Source: Amycolatopsis pretoriensis (lineage in GTDB: Bacteria > Actinomycetota > Actinomycetes > Mycobacteriales > Pseudonocardiaceae). From it: a stretch of 64,000 bases of DNA. Both the position numbers and the translations under genes were made by a program. Of this stretch, positions 16,106 through 25,437 are shown piece by piece. Numbering within the stretch: the stretch's first letter is position 1; each line of letters opens with the position of its first letter. Below the pieces are notes generated by a model, which worked only from the letters and a program-made list of their open reading frames with translations, did not search any database and had not been told where the DNA came from. The stretch covers positions 248,001-312,000 of the forward strand of contig NZ_FNUJ01000001.1 in the NCBI RefSeq assembly GCF_900107925.1, in the 5' to 3' direction.

Positions 16106-16894
16106 GTGACGATGGACCTGCACAGCATCAACCCGTGGGAAGTGTCGTTCCTGCGCGAAGAGGTCGGCGGTTACTTCTCCAACGGGGTCGGGCTCGAGCC
16201 CGGCGCGACCGTCCTGGACGTCGGTGCGAACGTCGGCGTCTTTTCCGCGGCCGTTTACGAACGGCTGGCCGGTGACGTGCGCATCTACGCCTTCGAGCCG
16301 CTGCCGCCGCTGTTCGAGAAGCTGGCGCGCAACGGCGACGACTTCTTCGCGGGCCGGCTGAAAGCGCTGCCCTTCGGGCTCGCGGCCGGCGAGGACGAGC
16401 TCGACTTCAGCTACTTCCCGGGCGCGACGATCTTCTCCTCGTCGTGGCGCGACGAGGGCAACGTCGAGGCCGAGCGCCGCCGCGTCACGGCCAGCATCGT
16501 CGAGATGATCCGCCGGGGCGGCCTCGGCTCGGCGGCCCGCCGCGTGCCGGCGCCCGTGCTGCGCGGGCTCGTCGGCCGCAAGCTGCGGGTGATGCGGGAG
16601 CTGGAGACGCACCGCGTCCGCGTCCGGCCGCTCTCGCCGGTGCTCGACGAGGAGGGCATCGACCGCATCGACCTGCTGAAGGTCGACGTCGAGGGCGCCG
16701 AGCTGGACGTGCTGCGGGGCATCGAAGACCGGCACTGGCCGCTCGTCCGCCAAGCGGTCGTCGAGGTGGAGCGGTGGGCGGACAACCGCGACCGCGTCCG
16801 CGAAGTGTTCACCGCGCGCGGGTTCACGGTCGAGGCGGTGCAGGACCCGGTCCAGCGGGCGGCCGACATCGGGATGGTGTTCGCACTGCGCTGA
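16106..16894 (+). CDS. FkbM-family SAM-dependent methyltransferase
   Basis: 262 residues. The SAM-binding motif I is VLDVGANVGVFSA (about 36-48), motif II AFEPLPPLFEKL, and the FkbM signature IDLLKVDVEGAELDVLRGIE sits near residues 186-205. These enzymes O-methylate sugars, lipids or natural products; no biosynthetic cluster surrounds it, so the substrate is open. The insert between motif II and the signature (YFPGATIFSSSWRD through RKLRVMRELE) is long and Arg-rich. The GTG at 16106 is chosen from its leaderless promoter; an ATG lies six bases later. Confidence 0.85.
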   Translation: MTMDLHSINPWEVSFLREEVGGYFSNGVGLEPGATVLDVGANVGVFSAAVYERLAGDVRIYAFEPLPPLFEKLARNGDDFFAGRLKALPFGLAAGEDELDFSYFPGATIFSSSWRDEGNVEAERRRVTASIVEMIRRGGLGSAARRVPAPVLRGLVGRKLRVMRELETHRVRVRPLSPVLDEEGIDRIDLLKVDVEGAELDVLRGIEDRHWPLVRQAVVEVERWADNRDRVREVFTARGFTVEAVQDPVQRAADIGMVFALR

Positions 16895-16922
16895 CCATTG
16901 CCTTGCCGGGCGCGGCAAGCTT

Positions 16923-16928
16923 TAGCGT
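16923..16928 (+). promoter_or_regulatory. -10 element (TAGCGT) of a leaderless promoter
   Basis: TAGCGT is seven bases before the GTG at 16936, with no ribosome site between, so the oxidoreductase mRNA probably starts at its GTG. Confidence 0.5.
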
Positions 16929-16935
16929 CACGCCC

Positions 16936-17793
16936 GTGAAGTTCGGAATCAGCTACAGCACCCCGCACCTCGGCGTCGACCCCGCCACCCTCACTCGCTT
17001 CGCGCGTGACGCCGAAGAACTCGGCTTCGAATCGCTCTACCTTCCCGAACACATCGCCCTGCAACCCGGCACGAAGATCGGGGCGATGACGCTGGACCCG
17101 GCGCTGCCCTACGGTGACCCGCTCGAGTGCCTGGCCTTCGTCGCCGCCGGGACGCGGCGGATCCTGCTCGGCACCGGCGTCCTGCTGCTGCCGTACCACC
17201 ACCCGGTCGTGCTCGCCAAGCGGCTGGCGACCCTCGACCTGCTCTCCGGCGGGCGCCTGCGGCTGCTCACCGTCGGCGTCGGCGCGCTGCCCGGGGAGGC
17301 CGCCGCGGCCGGGGTCGACTTCGCCACCCGCGGCCGCCGCGCCGACGAGGCGCTCGACGTCCTGCGGCTGCTTTGGGAGGGCGACGAGACCGGCGTCAGC
17401 CACGACGGCGAGTTCTTCCGCTTCGAGAACGTCTGCAGTTTCCCGAAGCCGACCGGCCGGCTGCCGATCCACGTCGGGGGCTCGAGCCCGGCGGCCGCGC
17501 GGCGGGCCGGGCGCCGTGGTGACGGCTACTTCCCGGGCGGCCGGCTCACCCCGGACGAGCGCCGCCGTCAGCTCGGCCTCGCCCGGACGGCCGCGGCAGA
17601 AGCCGGCCGGGACCCGGATGCCTTGCAGTACACGCGATGGGGCTCGCTCGGAATGTCCGAAGTGGACGTCGAGGGGCTCGCGAACGAGGGCGTGACCCGG
17701 CTGGTCGTGAGCCCCTCGACCGCCGACCCGGTCGCCCAGCGGGAGGAGCTGGCGGCCTTCGCCGAGAGGTTCGCGCTTGCGCCAATCAGGTGA
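16936..17793 (+). CDS. LLM-class F420-dependent oxidoreductase
   Basis: A 285-residue luciferase-like TIM barrel. Visible family marks are FARDAEELGFESLYLPEHI, ILLGTGVLLLPYHHPVVLAK, TLDLLSGGRLRLLTVGVG and PIHVGGSSPAAARRAGRRGD. The length and the short loops fit the F420-using branch more than flavin monooxygenases. Hydride donor/acceptor F420 and cytoplasmic location follow from the family; the substrate is unknown. It is 41 bp after the FkbM gene but has its own promoter. Confidence 0.85.
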   Translation: MKFGISYSTPHLGVDPATLTRFARDAEELGFESLYLPEHIALQPGTKIGAMTLDPALPYGDPLECLAFVAAGTRRILLGTGVLLLPYHHPVVLAKRLATLDLLSGGRLRLLTVGVGALPGEAAAAGVDFATRGRRADEALDVLRLLWEGDETGVSHDGEFFRFENVCSFPKPTGRLPIHVGGSSPAAARRAGRRGDGYFPGGRLTPDERRRQLGLARTAAAEAGRDPDALQYTRWGSLGMSEVDVEGLANEGVTRLVVSPSTADPVAQREELAAFAERFALAPIR

Positions 17794-17912
17794 TCTGTCC
17801 GAAGTCTAAAATTTTCTGGTCGGTGTCAAGTTCTTGCGTGACGGCGCTCACTTGTTGCATGCTCGGGTGGCTCTGAGTCCCCTCCCCGCCGTCTCGAAGA
17901 AGAGAAGACGCC

Positions 17913-20900
17913 ATGACTCGAACGCGCCTGTCCCGGCTCGTCGCCGGATTCCTCGCCGTGGGGCTGTCCGCCGCCGGGCTGTCCCTCGCCGCCGCCGCGA
18001 GCGCTCCGCCGGGCACGGCCGCGCAGCCCGCCGCGCTCGCCGACGTGCCCCTGACCAGGACGGTGTCGGCGAGCAGCGCGCTGCCCGGCTACCCCGTCGC
18101 CAACGCCGTCGACGGGAACCAGGCCACCTACTGGGAGTCCGCGAACAACGCGTTCCCGCAGTGGATCCAGGCCGACCTGGGCTCCACGAAGACGCTCTCG
18201 CGGATCGTGCTGAAGCTGCCCGCGACCTGGGAGTCCCGCACCGAAACCCTCGCCGTGCGCGGCAGCACCGACGGCACGGCGTTCACCGACCTCGCCGCCG
18301 CCACGGGGTATGCCTTCGCGGCCGGCACCGGCACCGTCACGATCCCGGTGACCGCCTCGACCCGGTACGTCCGGCTGAACGTCACCGCGAACAGCCAGTG
18401 GCCCGCCGCCCAGCTCGCGGAGTTCGAGCTGTACGGCCACGATTCCGGCGACACGCAGGCTCCGACCGCGCCGGCGAACCTCTCGCTCACCGAACCGGGC
18501 TCGGGGCAGATCAAGCTCACCTGGTCGGCCTCGACCGACGACGTCGGCGTCACCGGCTACACCGTCTACCGCGACGGCGCCGCCGTCACCACGGTCACCG
18601 GCACCGGCTTCACCGAGACGCGGCCCGCCGGCACACGCGTCGAATACTTCGTGCGCGCCAAGGACGCCGCCGGGCACGAGTCGGCCGACAGCAACCACGT
18701 CGTGCGCCAGGGCACCCAGGCCGGGCAGAACCTCGCCGCGGGCAAGCCGATCGAGGCCTCCTCGAGCGTCTTCTCCTTCGTCGCCGCCAACGCCAACGAC
18801 GGCAACACCGGCACCTACTGGGAAGCCTCCGGGCAGCCGGGCACGCTGACCGTCAAGCTCGGCGCGAACGCCGACCTCGACCAGGTCGTCGTGAAGCTGA
18901 ACCCGGACGCGGTCTGGGGTGCGCGGACGCAGACCTTCGAGGTGCTCGGCCGCGACCAGGGCGCCACGGCGTTCACCACGCTGAAGGCCGGCGCCGACTA
19001 CCGCTTCGACCCGGCGGCCAACCAGAACACCGTCACCATCCCCGTCAGCGGGCGGGTGGCCGACGTCCGGCTGCGGTTCACCACCAACTCCGGCGCGCCC
19101 GGCGGGCAGGTGGCGGAATACCAGGTGTTCGGCACGCCGGCGCCGAACCCGGACCTCGTCGTCACCGGCACGACGTGGACCCCGGCGAACCCGACGGAGA
19201 CCAGCCAGGTTTCGGTCTCGGCGACCGTGAAGAACGCGGGCACCGCGGCTTCGGCCGCCACGACCGCCACCGTCAGCCTGGGCGGGACGGTCGTCGGCAC
19301 CGCGCCCGTCGGCGCCCTCGCCGCCGGCGCGGCCACGACCGTGACGGTGAACGCGGGCACCCGCCCGCAGGGCACCTACAGCGTCTCGACCACGGTCGAC
19401 CCGGCCGGCACGGTCGTCGAGCAGGACGACACCAACAACACCTTCACCTCACCGACGCCGCTGGTGATCGCCCAGGCGCCGGGGCCGGACCTCGAGGTCA
19501 CCGGCATCACGTCCAACCCGCCCAACCCGGCGGCGGGCGCGGCGGTGTCGTTCAGCGTCGCGGTGCACAACCGCGGCACCACCGCCTCCGGCACGTCGGT
19601 GACCCGCTTGACCGCCGGCACGACTACCCTGACCGGCGCCACGGGCACGATCGCGGCCGGCGCCACGGCGACCGTCGCGATCTCCGGCACGTGGACCGCC
19701 ACCAACGGCGGCGCCACGCTCACCGCGACCGCCGACGCGACGAACACGGTCGCGGAGACCAACGAGTCCAACAACGAGCTGTCGCGGGCGATCGTCGTCG
19801 GTCGCGGCGCGGCCGTGCCGTACACCGAGTACGAGGCGGAATCCGCGCAGTACCAAGGACAACTGCTCCAGACCGACGCGCTGCGCACGTTCGGGCACAC
19901 GAACTTCGCGACCGAGTCCTCGGGCCGCCAGTCCGTCCGGCTGGCGAGCCAGGGCCAGTACGTCGAGGTGACGTCGGCGAACCAGGCGAACTCGATCGTC
20001 GTGCGCAACTCGGTCCCCGACGCCCCGGGCGGCGGCGGGCAGGACTACACGCTCAGCCTGTACGTCAACGGGACCTTCGCGCAGAAGCTGACGCTGTCCT
20101 CGACGCACAGCTGGCTCTACGGCACCACCGACGACCCCGAAGGCCTGACGAACACCCCGGGGAGCGACGCGCGGCGGTTGTTCGACGAGTCGCACGCGCT
20201 GCTCTCCCAGTCGTACCCGCCGGGCACGAAGTTCCGGCTGCAGCGGGACAACGGCGACAACGCGGCGTACTACGTGATCGACCTCGTCGACCTGGAACAG
20301 GTGGCCCCGGCGCTGCCGAAGCCGGCCGAGTGCACGTCGATCACCGAGTACGGCGCCGTGTCCGGCGACGGCGTCGACGACGCCCCGGCCATCCAGCGCG
20401 CGGTCACCGACGACCAGAACGGCAGGATCGCCTGCGTCTGGATCCCGGAAGGGCAGTGGCGGCAGGAAGCCAAGATCCTGACCGACGACCCGACCGTGCC
20501 CAACGGCGGCGGTCAGTACAACCAGGTCGGCATCTCGAACGTGACGATCCGCGGCGCCGGCATGTGGCGCTCGCAGCTGTACTCGCTGATCCAGCCGCAG
20601 GACGCGGGCACGATCAACCACCCGCACGAAGGCAACTTCGGGTTCGACATCGACAAGAACGTGCAGCTCTCGGACATCGCCATCTTCGGGTCCGGCCGGA
20701 TCCGCGGCGGGGACGGCAACGCCGAGGGCGGCGTCGGGCTCAACGGCCGGTTCGGCACCGGCACGAAGATCTCGAACGTGTGGATCGAACACGCGAACGT
20801 CGGGGTCTGGGTCGGCCGCGACTACAGCAACAAGCCCGAGCTGTGGGGCCCGGCCGACGGCCTCGAGTTCAGCGGCATGCGGATCCGCGACACCTACGCC

Positions 20901-21596
20901 GACGGCATCAACTTCACCAACGGCACCCGCAACTCGAAGGTGTTCAACTCGTCCTTCCGCACCACCGGTGACGACTCGATGGCGGTGTGGGCCAACCAGT
21001 ACGTGAAGGACACCTCGACCGACATCGGGCACGACAACGCGTTCACCAACAACACGGTCCAGCTTCCCTGGCGCGCCAACGGCATCGCGATCTACGGCGG
21101 GTACGGGAACCGGATCGAGAACAACCTCGTCTACGACACGATGAACTACCCGGGCATCATGCTGGCGACCGACCACGACCCGCTGCCGTTCTCCGGGCAG
21201 ACGACGATCGCCAACAACGCCCTCTACCGCTGCGGCGGGGTCTTCTGGGGCGAACAGCAGAAGTTCGGGGCGATCACGTTCTTCGCGCAGGGCAAGGACA
21301 TCCCGGGGGTGACCTTGCGGGACACCGAGATCCACGACTCGACCTACGACGGCATCCAGTTCAAGACCGGTGGCGGCGTGGTGACCGCGGCGATCACCAA
21401 CGTGACCGTCGACAAGTCGAACAACGGGGCCGGGATCCTCGCGATGAGCGGCGCCCGCGGCAGCGCGACGCTGACGAACGTGCGGATCACCGGATCGGCC
21501 AAGGGTGACGTCGTCATCGAGCCGGGCTCGCAGTTCGTGGTCAACGGGGCTCCTGTCCCGGCGGTGGTCGCGACGGGCCGGCGCGGGGCCAGGTAG
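17913..21596 (+). CDS. Secreted multidomain GH87 alpha-1,3-glucanase/mycodextranase
   Basis: 1227 residues. Order: signal peptide (about 1-40); discoidin/F5-8C module (44-165, TVSASSALPGYPVANAVDGN); fibronectin III (180-255); second discoidin (270-398); two CARDB Ig-like modules (412-505 and 524-620); CBM6-like module (about 632-770, YTEYEAESAQYQGQ); and a right-handed beta-helix catalytic domain (about 805-1215). The catalytic part has DGIN with D997 and TGDDSMA with D1020 and D1021; this spacing of 23 and 24 residues matches the three catalytic aspartates of GH87 enzymes. It would cut alpha-1,3-glucan of fungal walls or biofilms. The ATG has a GAAGAGAAGA leader. A GCGA-capped terminator follows. 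Confidence 0.85.
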   Translation: MTRTRLSRLVAGFLAVGLSAAGLSLAAAASAPPGTAAQPAALADVPLTRTVSASSALPGYPVANAVDGNQATYWESANNAFPQWIQADLGSTKTLSRIVLKLPATWESRTETLAVRGSTDGTAFTDLAAATGYAFAAGTGTVTIPVTASTRYVRLNVTANSQWPAAQLAEFELYGHDSGDTQAPTAPANLSLTEPGSGQIKLTWSASTDDVGVTGYTVYRDGAAVTTVTGTGFTETRPAGTRVEYFVRAKDAAGHESADSNHVVRQGTQAGQNLAAGKPIEASSSVFSFVAANANDGNTGTYWEASGQPGTLTVKLGANADLDQVVVKLNPDAVWGARTQTFEVLGRDQGATAFTTLKAGADYRFDPAANQNTVTIPVSGRVADVRLRFTTNSGAPGGQVAEYQVFGTPAPNPDLVVTGTTWTPANPTETSQVSVSATVKNAGTAASAATTATVSLGGTVVGTAPVGALAAGAATTVTVNAGTRPQGTYSVSTTVDPAGTVVEQDDTNNTFTSPTPLVIAQAPGPDLEVTGITSNPPNPAAGAAVSFSVAVHNRGTTASGTSVTRLTAGTTTLTGATGTIAAGATATVAISGTWTATNGGATLTATADATNTVAETNESNNELSRAIVVGRGAAVPYTEYEAESAQYQGQLLQTDALRTFGHTNFATESSGRQSVRLASQGQYVEVTSANQANSIVVRNSVPDAPGGGGQDYTLSLYVNGTFAQKLTLSSTHSWLYGTTDDPEGLTNTPGSDARRLFDESHALLSQSYPPGTKFRLQRDNGDNAAYYVIDLVDLEQVAPALPKPAECTSITEYGAVSGDGVDDAPAIQRAVTDDQNGRIACVWIPEGQWRQEAKILTDDPTVPNGGGQYNQVGISNVTIRGAGMWRSQLYSLIQPQDAGTINHPHEGNFGFDIDKNVQLSDIAIFGSGRIRGGDGNAEGGVGLNGRFGTGTKISNVWIEHANVGVWVGRDYSNKPELWGPADGLEFSGMRIRDTYADGINFTNGTRNSKVFNSSFRTTGDDSMAVWANQYVKDTSTDIGHDNAFTNNTVQLPWRANGIAIYGGYGNRIENNLVYDTMNYPGIMLATDHDPLPFSGQTTIANNALYRCGGVFWGEQQKFGAITFFAQGKDIPGVTLRDTEIHDSTYDGIQFKTGGGVVTAAITNVTVDKSNNGAGILAMSGARGSATLTNVRITGSAKGDVVIEPGSQFVVNGAPVPAVVATGRRGAR

Positions 21597-21602
21597 GGGA
21601 CC

Positions 21603-21626
21603 GGGTGCCGGGGCGACCCGGCACCC
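21603..21626. terminator. Terminator hairpin with GCGA tetraloop
   Basis: A perfect 10-bp stem GGGTGCCGGG/CCCGGCACCC closes on a GCGA (GNRA-type) loop, seven bases after the GH87 stop and before the convergent small gene. Confidence 0.85.
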
Positions 21627-21656
21627 TGCCTGTCACCGGGGCTCGACGGCCCGGGA

Positions 21657-21896
21657 TCACGCGTCGGTGGGGGAGCGGCTCCACACCAGGGCCGCGTGCC
21701 AGGCGGCGATCAGCGCTTCGTCGTCGGCGTAGCTGGGGCAGGTCCCGACCGGGACCCACGCCTGTTCCACCGGTTCGCCGTCCTCGACCCGCAGGACGGT
21801 CACCCCGGCGTACTCCACGACTTCGCGGCCGTGCCCGGCGGGCACCGAGACCGCGCGGGTGCCCAGCCGCAGCCGCACCTGCCGTTCGCCCCTCAT
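21657..21896 (-). CDS. Hypothetical 79-residue protein
   Basis: The ATG at 21896 has AGGGGAG about ten bases upstream; a further ATG seven codons earlier lacks one. The protein is beta-rich (VRLRLGTRAVSVPAGHG, VVEYAGVTVLRVEDGEPV) with a helix (DDEALIAAWHAALVW). It looks like a small soluble domain of unknown role. It lies head-to-head with the anti-sigma-type ATPase gene, so it may belong to that stress block. Confidence 0.6.
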   Translation of the reverse strand: MRGERQVRLRLGTRAVSVPAGHGREVVEYAGVTVLRVEDGEPVEQAWVPVGTCPSYADDEALIAAWHAALVWSRSPTDA

Positions 21897-22114
21897 CGAC
21901 CCCGCTCTCCCCTTCATGCTCCACGGTGGTGTCGCGCACCGGCCGGGATCTGTAACAGGCCGGCGGCCCGGGCTGCGGTGAGCGGCCGGAATCGCCCGCC
22001 CAGTGGCGCCCGCGCGACGAGTGGGTGCGTCCGTTCGTGCTAATCCACGTGTGAGGACGGCCCGGAGCGGTCACTCCGTTCCCGGACAATCCTTCTGGGG
22101 GAGGTGCCGAAGAC

Positions 22115-22495
22115 GTGACGCCCGAAAGTTTCGAGTTCGCGCCGGAGCCGGTGCAGATCAGGCTGGTGCGGTCCTGGGTGCGTGAGCGCCTGGCCGCGGG
22201 GAACGTGCCGGCCGGGATCGCCGCCGACGTCGTGCTGATCACCGGCGAGCTGGCGACCAACGCGGTCCGCCACGCCGCCGGACCACTGCGTGCGCTGCTG
22301 GTCTGCGCCGACGCCGCGGTGTGGATCGGGGTGGAGGACGCCGGCGGGTCCGCGTGGTTCGACCCGGTCGTGCCCGACGCCGCGCCGGCCGGGACCGGGC
22401 TCACCCTGGTCGCCGCGTGCTCCGACCGGCGCGGGTACTTCCACCGCCCGGACGGCGGGAAGACGGTCTGGGCGGAGATCCCGCTCGCCTCCTGA
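22115..22495 (+). CDS. RsbW-like ATP-binding protein (HATPase_c_2)
   Basis: 126 residues, a stand-alone GHKL ATPase of the anti-sigma/serine-kinase group. The N-box ELATNAVRHA is intact and a G2-like PAGTGLTLVAACSDRRGY ends the domain, but the G1 box is weak (VEDAGGSAW). Family members phosphorylate STAS antagonists and bind sigma factors. No sigma factor adjoins it. The GTG at 22115 has GGGGGAGG upstream. It is convergent with, and six bases from, the phosphatase gene at 22502. Confidence 0.85.
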   Translation: MTPESFEFAPEPVQIRLVRSWVRERLAAGNVPAGIAADVVLITGELATNAVRHAAGPLRALLVCADAAVWIGVEDAGGSAWFDPVVPDAAPAGTGLTLVAACSDRRGYFHRPDGGKTVWAEIPLAS

Positions 22496-22501
22496 GCCGG
22501 G

Positions 22502-23668
22502 TCAGCCCCGGCGCAGGGCGATGGCCACCGTGTCGTCGGCGTAGGTGACGAAGTCGTGCATCCGGGCCACCAGCTCGCGGGGCAGGACGGCGGCCGGCCG
22601 GGTGCGCAGGTCGCGGGCCAGCGGCAGCAGCCGGGCCTGACCTTCGTCGATGTCCTTGCGGCTCTCCACCAAACCGTCGGTGTACAGCAGCAGCGTGTCG
22701 CCCGGCGCGAGGTCCACCTCGACCAGCCGCCGGCTGCCGGGATCCGGGAAGCCGATCCCGCGGCCGATGAGGGGTGAGGGCAGCAGCCGCGCGTCGCCCG
22801 CCGCCGTGACCAGCAGCGGCTCCGGGTGGCTGCCGTTCGCGAGCCGCGTGCGCCCGGTCACCGGGTCCACGCGGGCGAGCAGGACCGTGGCCATCAGCCC
22901 GGGTTCGATCGCGGCGAGGGTGCGGGCGGTGTGGGCGATCAGGTCCGGGAACGGGTGCCCTTCCAGGGCGAGCGTCCGGATCGCGTGGGTGACGGTCAGG
23001 GCGTGCCGGGTCGAGGTGACGCCGTGGCCGACCGCGTCGACGAGCGTCACGTGCAGGTCGCCGCCGGGCAGGACGAACCAGTCGTAGAGGTCGCCGCCGG
23101 TCGGGGAGTAGTGCACGGCCAGCTCCAGCCCCGGCACCACCGGCGGCGGCGGGCGGAGGGCGTCCTCCAGCTCGCGGAAGATGTGCGCGTGCGCCCGCCG
23201 CAGCTGCTCGTCGCGTTGTTCGAGGTCGACGTACATCGCGAGCACGCCGCTGTTGGTCTCGGCGAGCTCGTGCTTGAGGTCCCGCTGCTCCTGGGTCAGC
23301 TTGTCGGCGCGGGCGACCAGCGCGAGCATCTCCGCGCGGGTCGCCGGTTCGTCGTCGAGATCGGCCGGTTCGGTCGCCGGCCGGCCGCCGGTGAGGTGCC
23401 AGGTGAGCGTGCCGTCGGCGCCGGCTTCGGGCAGCAGCGGCAGTTCGTCGCGCCGCCGCCGGCTCACGGCGTGGGCGAACCGGACGGTGACGGCCAGCCG
23501 GTGCCCTTCGGCCACCGTCGTCACATCGACGGGTTCCCCCGCGGCGAAGGCGGGTTCGGCGAGCAGCGTCACGGCCAGCACCAGGCGCGCGCGGTCGTCG
23601 GCGGGCACACCGGCCGCACCGCAGGCGGTGCGCAGCTCCCGCCGGAGGCGGGCGAGGTGGTCGTGCAT
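22502..23668 (-). CDS. SpoIIE/RsbU-type serine phosphatase
   Basis: 388 residues. An N-terminal helical/ATPase-like segment (about 1-120) leads to a coiled coil (MLALVARADKLTQEQRDLKH) and a PP2C SpoIIE domain (about 180-388). Metal ligands are all present: PTGGDLYDW, LVDAVGHGV, LLYTDGLVE and YADDTVA. It would dephosphorylate an STAS-domain protein. The ATG overlaps the stop of the upstream phosphatase (TGATG), so it is the last gene of the five-gene rsb-like operon starting at 26060. Confidence 0.9.
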   Translation of the reverse strand: MHDHLARLRRELRTACGAAGVPADDRARLVLAVTLLAEPAFAAGEPVDVTTVAEGHRLAVTVRFAHAVSRRRRDELPLLPEAGADGTLTWHLTGGRPATEPADLDDEPATRAEMLALVARADKLTQEQRDLKHELAETNSGVLAMYVDLEQRDEQLRRAHAHIFRELEDALRPPPPVVPGLELAVHYSPTGGDLYDWFVLPGGDLHVTLVDAVGHGVTSTRHALTVTHAIRTLALEGHPFPDLIAHTARTLAAIEPGLMATVLLARVDPVTGRTRLANGSHPEPLLVTAAGDARLLPSPLIGRGIGFPDPGSRRLVEVDLAPGDTLLLYTDGLVESRKDIDEGQARLLPLARDLRTRPAAVLPRELVARMHDFVTYADDTVAIALRRG

Positions 23669-24633
23669 CAGGCGGGGCGTTCCGGGTGCAGGGCGAGCAG
23701 GGCGGCGTCGTCGTGCGGATCACGGTACCGGTGGGCGACGTCCGCGGCGAACAGCAGCACGTCCGCCGGCCGGCCGGGACCGCGCCAGCCGCTGCCGACG
23801 CCGTCGGTGTGCAGCACGACGGCCTCGTCACCGGCCAGCGCGAGCTGCCGGACCGGCGCCGCGGGCAGCGAGAACCCGACGATGCCGGGCGTGCTGAGCA
23901 GCAGCCGCGACGCGCCACCGACGGTCGCGCCGCTGACGTTGCCGACGCCGCAGAACTCGAGCCGGTGCGGCGCGACCCGCACCAGCGCGACCGCGGCGCC
24001 GCGGGTCGTGCGCAGCGCGCGGTGCATGTTCGTCAGCTGGTGGGGCAGCGGCCGGTCCGGGTTCTCGGTGAACACGCGCATCGCGGCGTCCGCGGCCTCG
24101 GCGGCGTCCGGGCCGTGGCCGAGCCCGTCGGCGACGCACGCGGTGCGGCTGCCGGTGACCTCGGCCAGCGCGACGGCGTCACCGCAGTACTCCTCGCCTT
24201 CGCGCGGCAGCCGGAAGTGCCCGGCCGACCCCGAAAACGGCGGTCCGGCCGGGTCGAGGACGCGCGCGGCGGCGAGCGTCCCGGCCGTCGGCGAGGAGGT
24301 GATCCGGAACCCGGTCGCCAGCCGCTTGACCTCGTCCGGGCCGGTGCCGTCGAGCAGCCGGCGGTCGAGGTCGGCCGTGCCCGGGCCGTCGCCGGCGGCC
24401 AGCACGTCGACCCCGCGCCCGGTGAGCGACCGCTGCACGAACACCGACCCGCCGCGGGTGTGCTCGTCGATGGCGCCGGCCAGCGCGGCGGCCACGACGG
24501 CGGCGCGTTCGGCGAGGACGTCGGGCAGCCCGGCGTCGTTCGCGGTCTCCCGCGCGACCCGGGCGGCGGCGTCGGCGGCGCCCGGGTGGTCGACGCGGAT
24601 CCGGTGGGTCGGCGCCGCGACGGTCGCGGTCAC
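23668..24633 (-). CDS. ATPase-like/SpoIIE phosphatase fusion (RsbX-like)
   Basis: 321 residues. The N-terminal 125 residues follow the GHKL fold but the N-box asparagine is gone (LAGAIDEHT) while AGDGPGTADLD keeps the shape of G1, so it is probably a non-catalytic adaptor. The C-terminal PP2C domain (about 150-321) keeps GDAVAL, VADGLGHG, HTDGVGS and PHDDAAL. By position it matches RsbX, which resets RsbS/RsbR phosphorylation in stressosomes. It overlaps rsbT-like by four bases at 24630 and the next phosphatase by one. Confidence 0.85.
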   Translation of the reverse strand: MTATVAAPTHRIRVDHPGAADAAARVARETANDAGLPDVLAERAAVVAAALAGAIDEHTRGGSVFVQRSLTGRGVDVLAAGDGPGTADLDRRLLDGTGPDEVKRLATGFRITSSPTAGTLAAARVLDPAGPPFSGSAGHFRLPREGEEYCGDAVALAEVTGSRTACVADGLGHGPDAAEAADAAMRVFTENPDRPLPHQLTNMHRALRTTRGAAVALVRVAPHRLEFCGVGNVSGATVGGASRLLLSTPGIVGFSLPAAPVRQLALAGDEAVVLHTDGVGSGWRGPGRPADVLLFAADVAHRYRDPHDDAALLALHPERPA

Positions 24634-25058
24634 GGTTGCCAGCGCACGACGGTGACCGTGGTGCCGCGGCCGGGCGCGGTGTCGAGGTGGAAGTCGTCGA
24701 CCAGGCGGCGGGTGCCGCCGAGGCCGTGGCCGAGCCCGGCGCCGGTGCTGAACCCGTCGGCGAGCGCCTGCTCGACGTCGGCGATGCCGGGGCCCTCGTC
24801 GCGCACCTCCAGCCGCAGCCCGACACGCCTGCCCGCGTCGCGGACGACGCCGACGGTCATGGTGCCGCCACCGCCGTGGATGTAGGCGTTGCGGACGAGC
24901 TCGCTGGCCGCGGTGACGATCTTCGTCTGGTCGACGATCGAGAAGCCCGCGGCGACCGCGCCGGCCCGCACGGCGTGGCGGGCGGCCAGCAGGTCTTCCT
25001 CCACCCGCACCGGGTGGACGGCGTGCTCCTCGCCGATCAGCCGCTCGTCAGGGCGCAT
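24630..25058 (-). CDS. rsbT: RsbT-like serine/threonine switch kinase
   Basis: 142 residues with every GHKL box: SELVRNAYIHGGG (N-box), RDEGPGIADV (G1) and GAGLGHGLGGTRRLVDD (G2), then GTTVTVVRWQP. It should phosphorylate RsbS and RsbR and be released to activate a phosphatase. An 11-base overlap with the rsbS-like gene and a four-base overlap with the next gene imply coupled, stoichiometric synthesis. The symbol is by homology and gene order. Confidence 0.88.
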   Translation of the reverse strand: MRPDERLIGEEHAVHPVRVEEDLLAARHAVRAGAVAAGFSIVDQTKIVTAASELVRNAYIHGGGGTMTVGVVRDAGRRVGLRLEVRDEGPGIADVEQALADGFSTGAGLGHGLGGTRRLVDDFHLDTAPGRGTTVTVVRWQP

Positions 25059-25437
25059 GAGGCGCCTCTTCGGCGGCCTCGGGACGGCGCCGGCCCAGCA
25101 GCTCCATCGCCTGTTCGGCGTTGAGCGCGGTCATGACGCCGGTGAACTGCAGCCCCAGCTCGGTCAGGGTCAGCGCGACGGCCGGGCGCATGCCCGCCAC
25201 GACCATCCGCGCGCCGAGCAGCCGGCCGGCGCCCGCCATCTCCATGAGCACGCGGGCGACGAACGAGTCGACGATCTCCAGCCGGGAGATGTCCATGACG
25301 ACGCCGCGGATGCCCTCGTTCGCGATCCGCGCGGTCAGCTCGTCGGTGAACGCCAGCGCGGTCTTGTCGTCGAGATCGCTCAGCAGCCCGCTGAGCAGGA
25401 CGTCGCCGAGCCGGAGGATCGGCAGGCCGGCGTTCAC
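25048..25437 (-). CDS. rsbS: RsbS-like STAS antagonist
   Basis: 129 residues. It aligns along its length with Bacillus RsbS: PILRLGDVLLSGLLSDLDD, GVVMDISRLEIVDSF (S58 at the phosphorylated serine) and GMRPAVALTLTELGL. It would form the stressosome core with RsbR and hold RsbT. The GTG at 25437 overlaps the rsbR stop (GTGA). The C-terminus is longer and Glu/Arg-rich (LGRRRPEAAEEAPHAP). Confidence 0.9.
   Translation of the reverse strand: MNAGLPILRLGDVLLSGLLSDLDDKTALAFTDELTARIANEGIRGVVMDISRLEIVDSFVARVLMEMAGAGRLLGARMVVAGMRPAVALTLTELGLQFTGVMTALNAEQAMELLGRRRPEAAEEAPHAP

Noticed and set aside
19449..21335. 628-codon minus-strand ORF opposite the GH87 gene
   Set aside because: It mirrors the codon periodicity of the plus-strand gene, is Val/Asp/Arg-rich without domains, and has no ribosome site. 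High-GC shadow.
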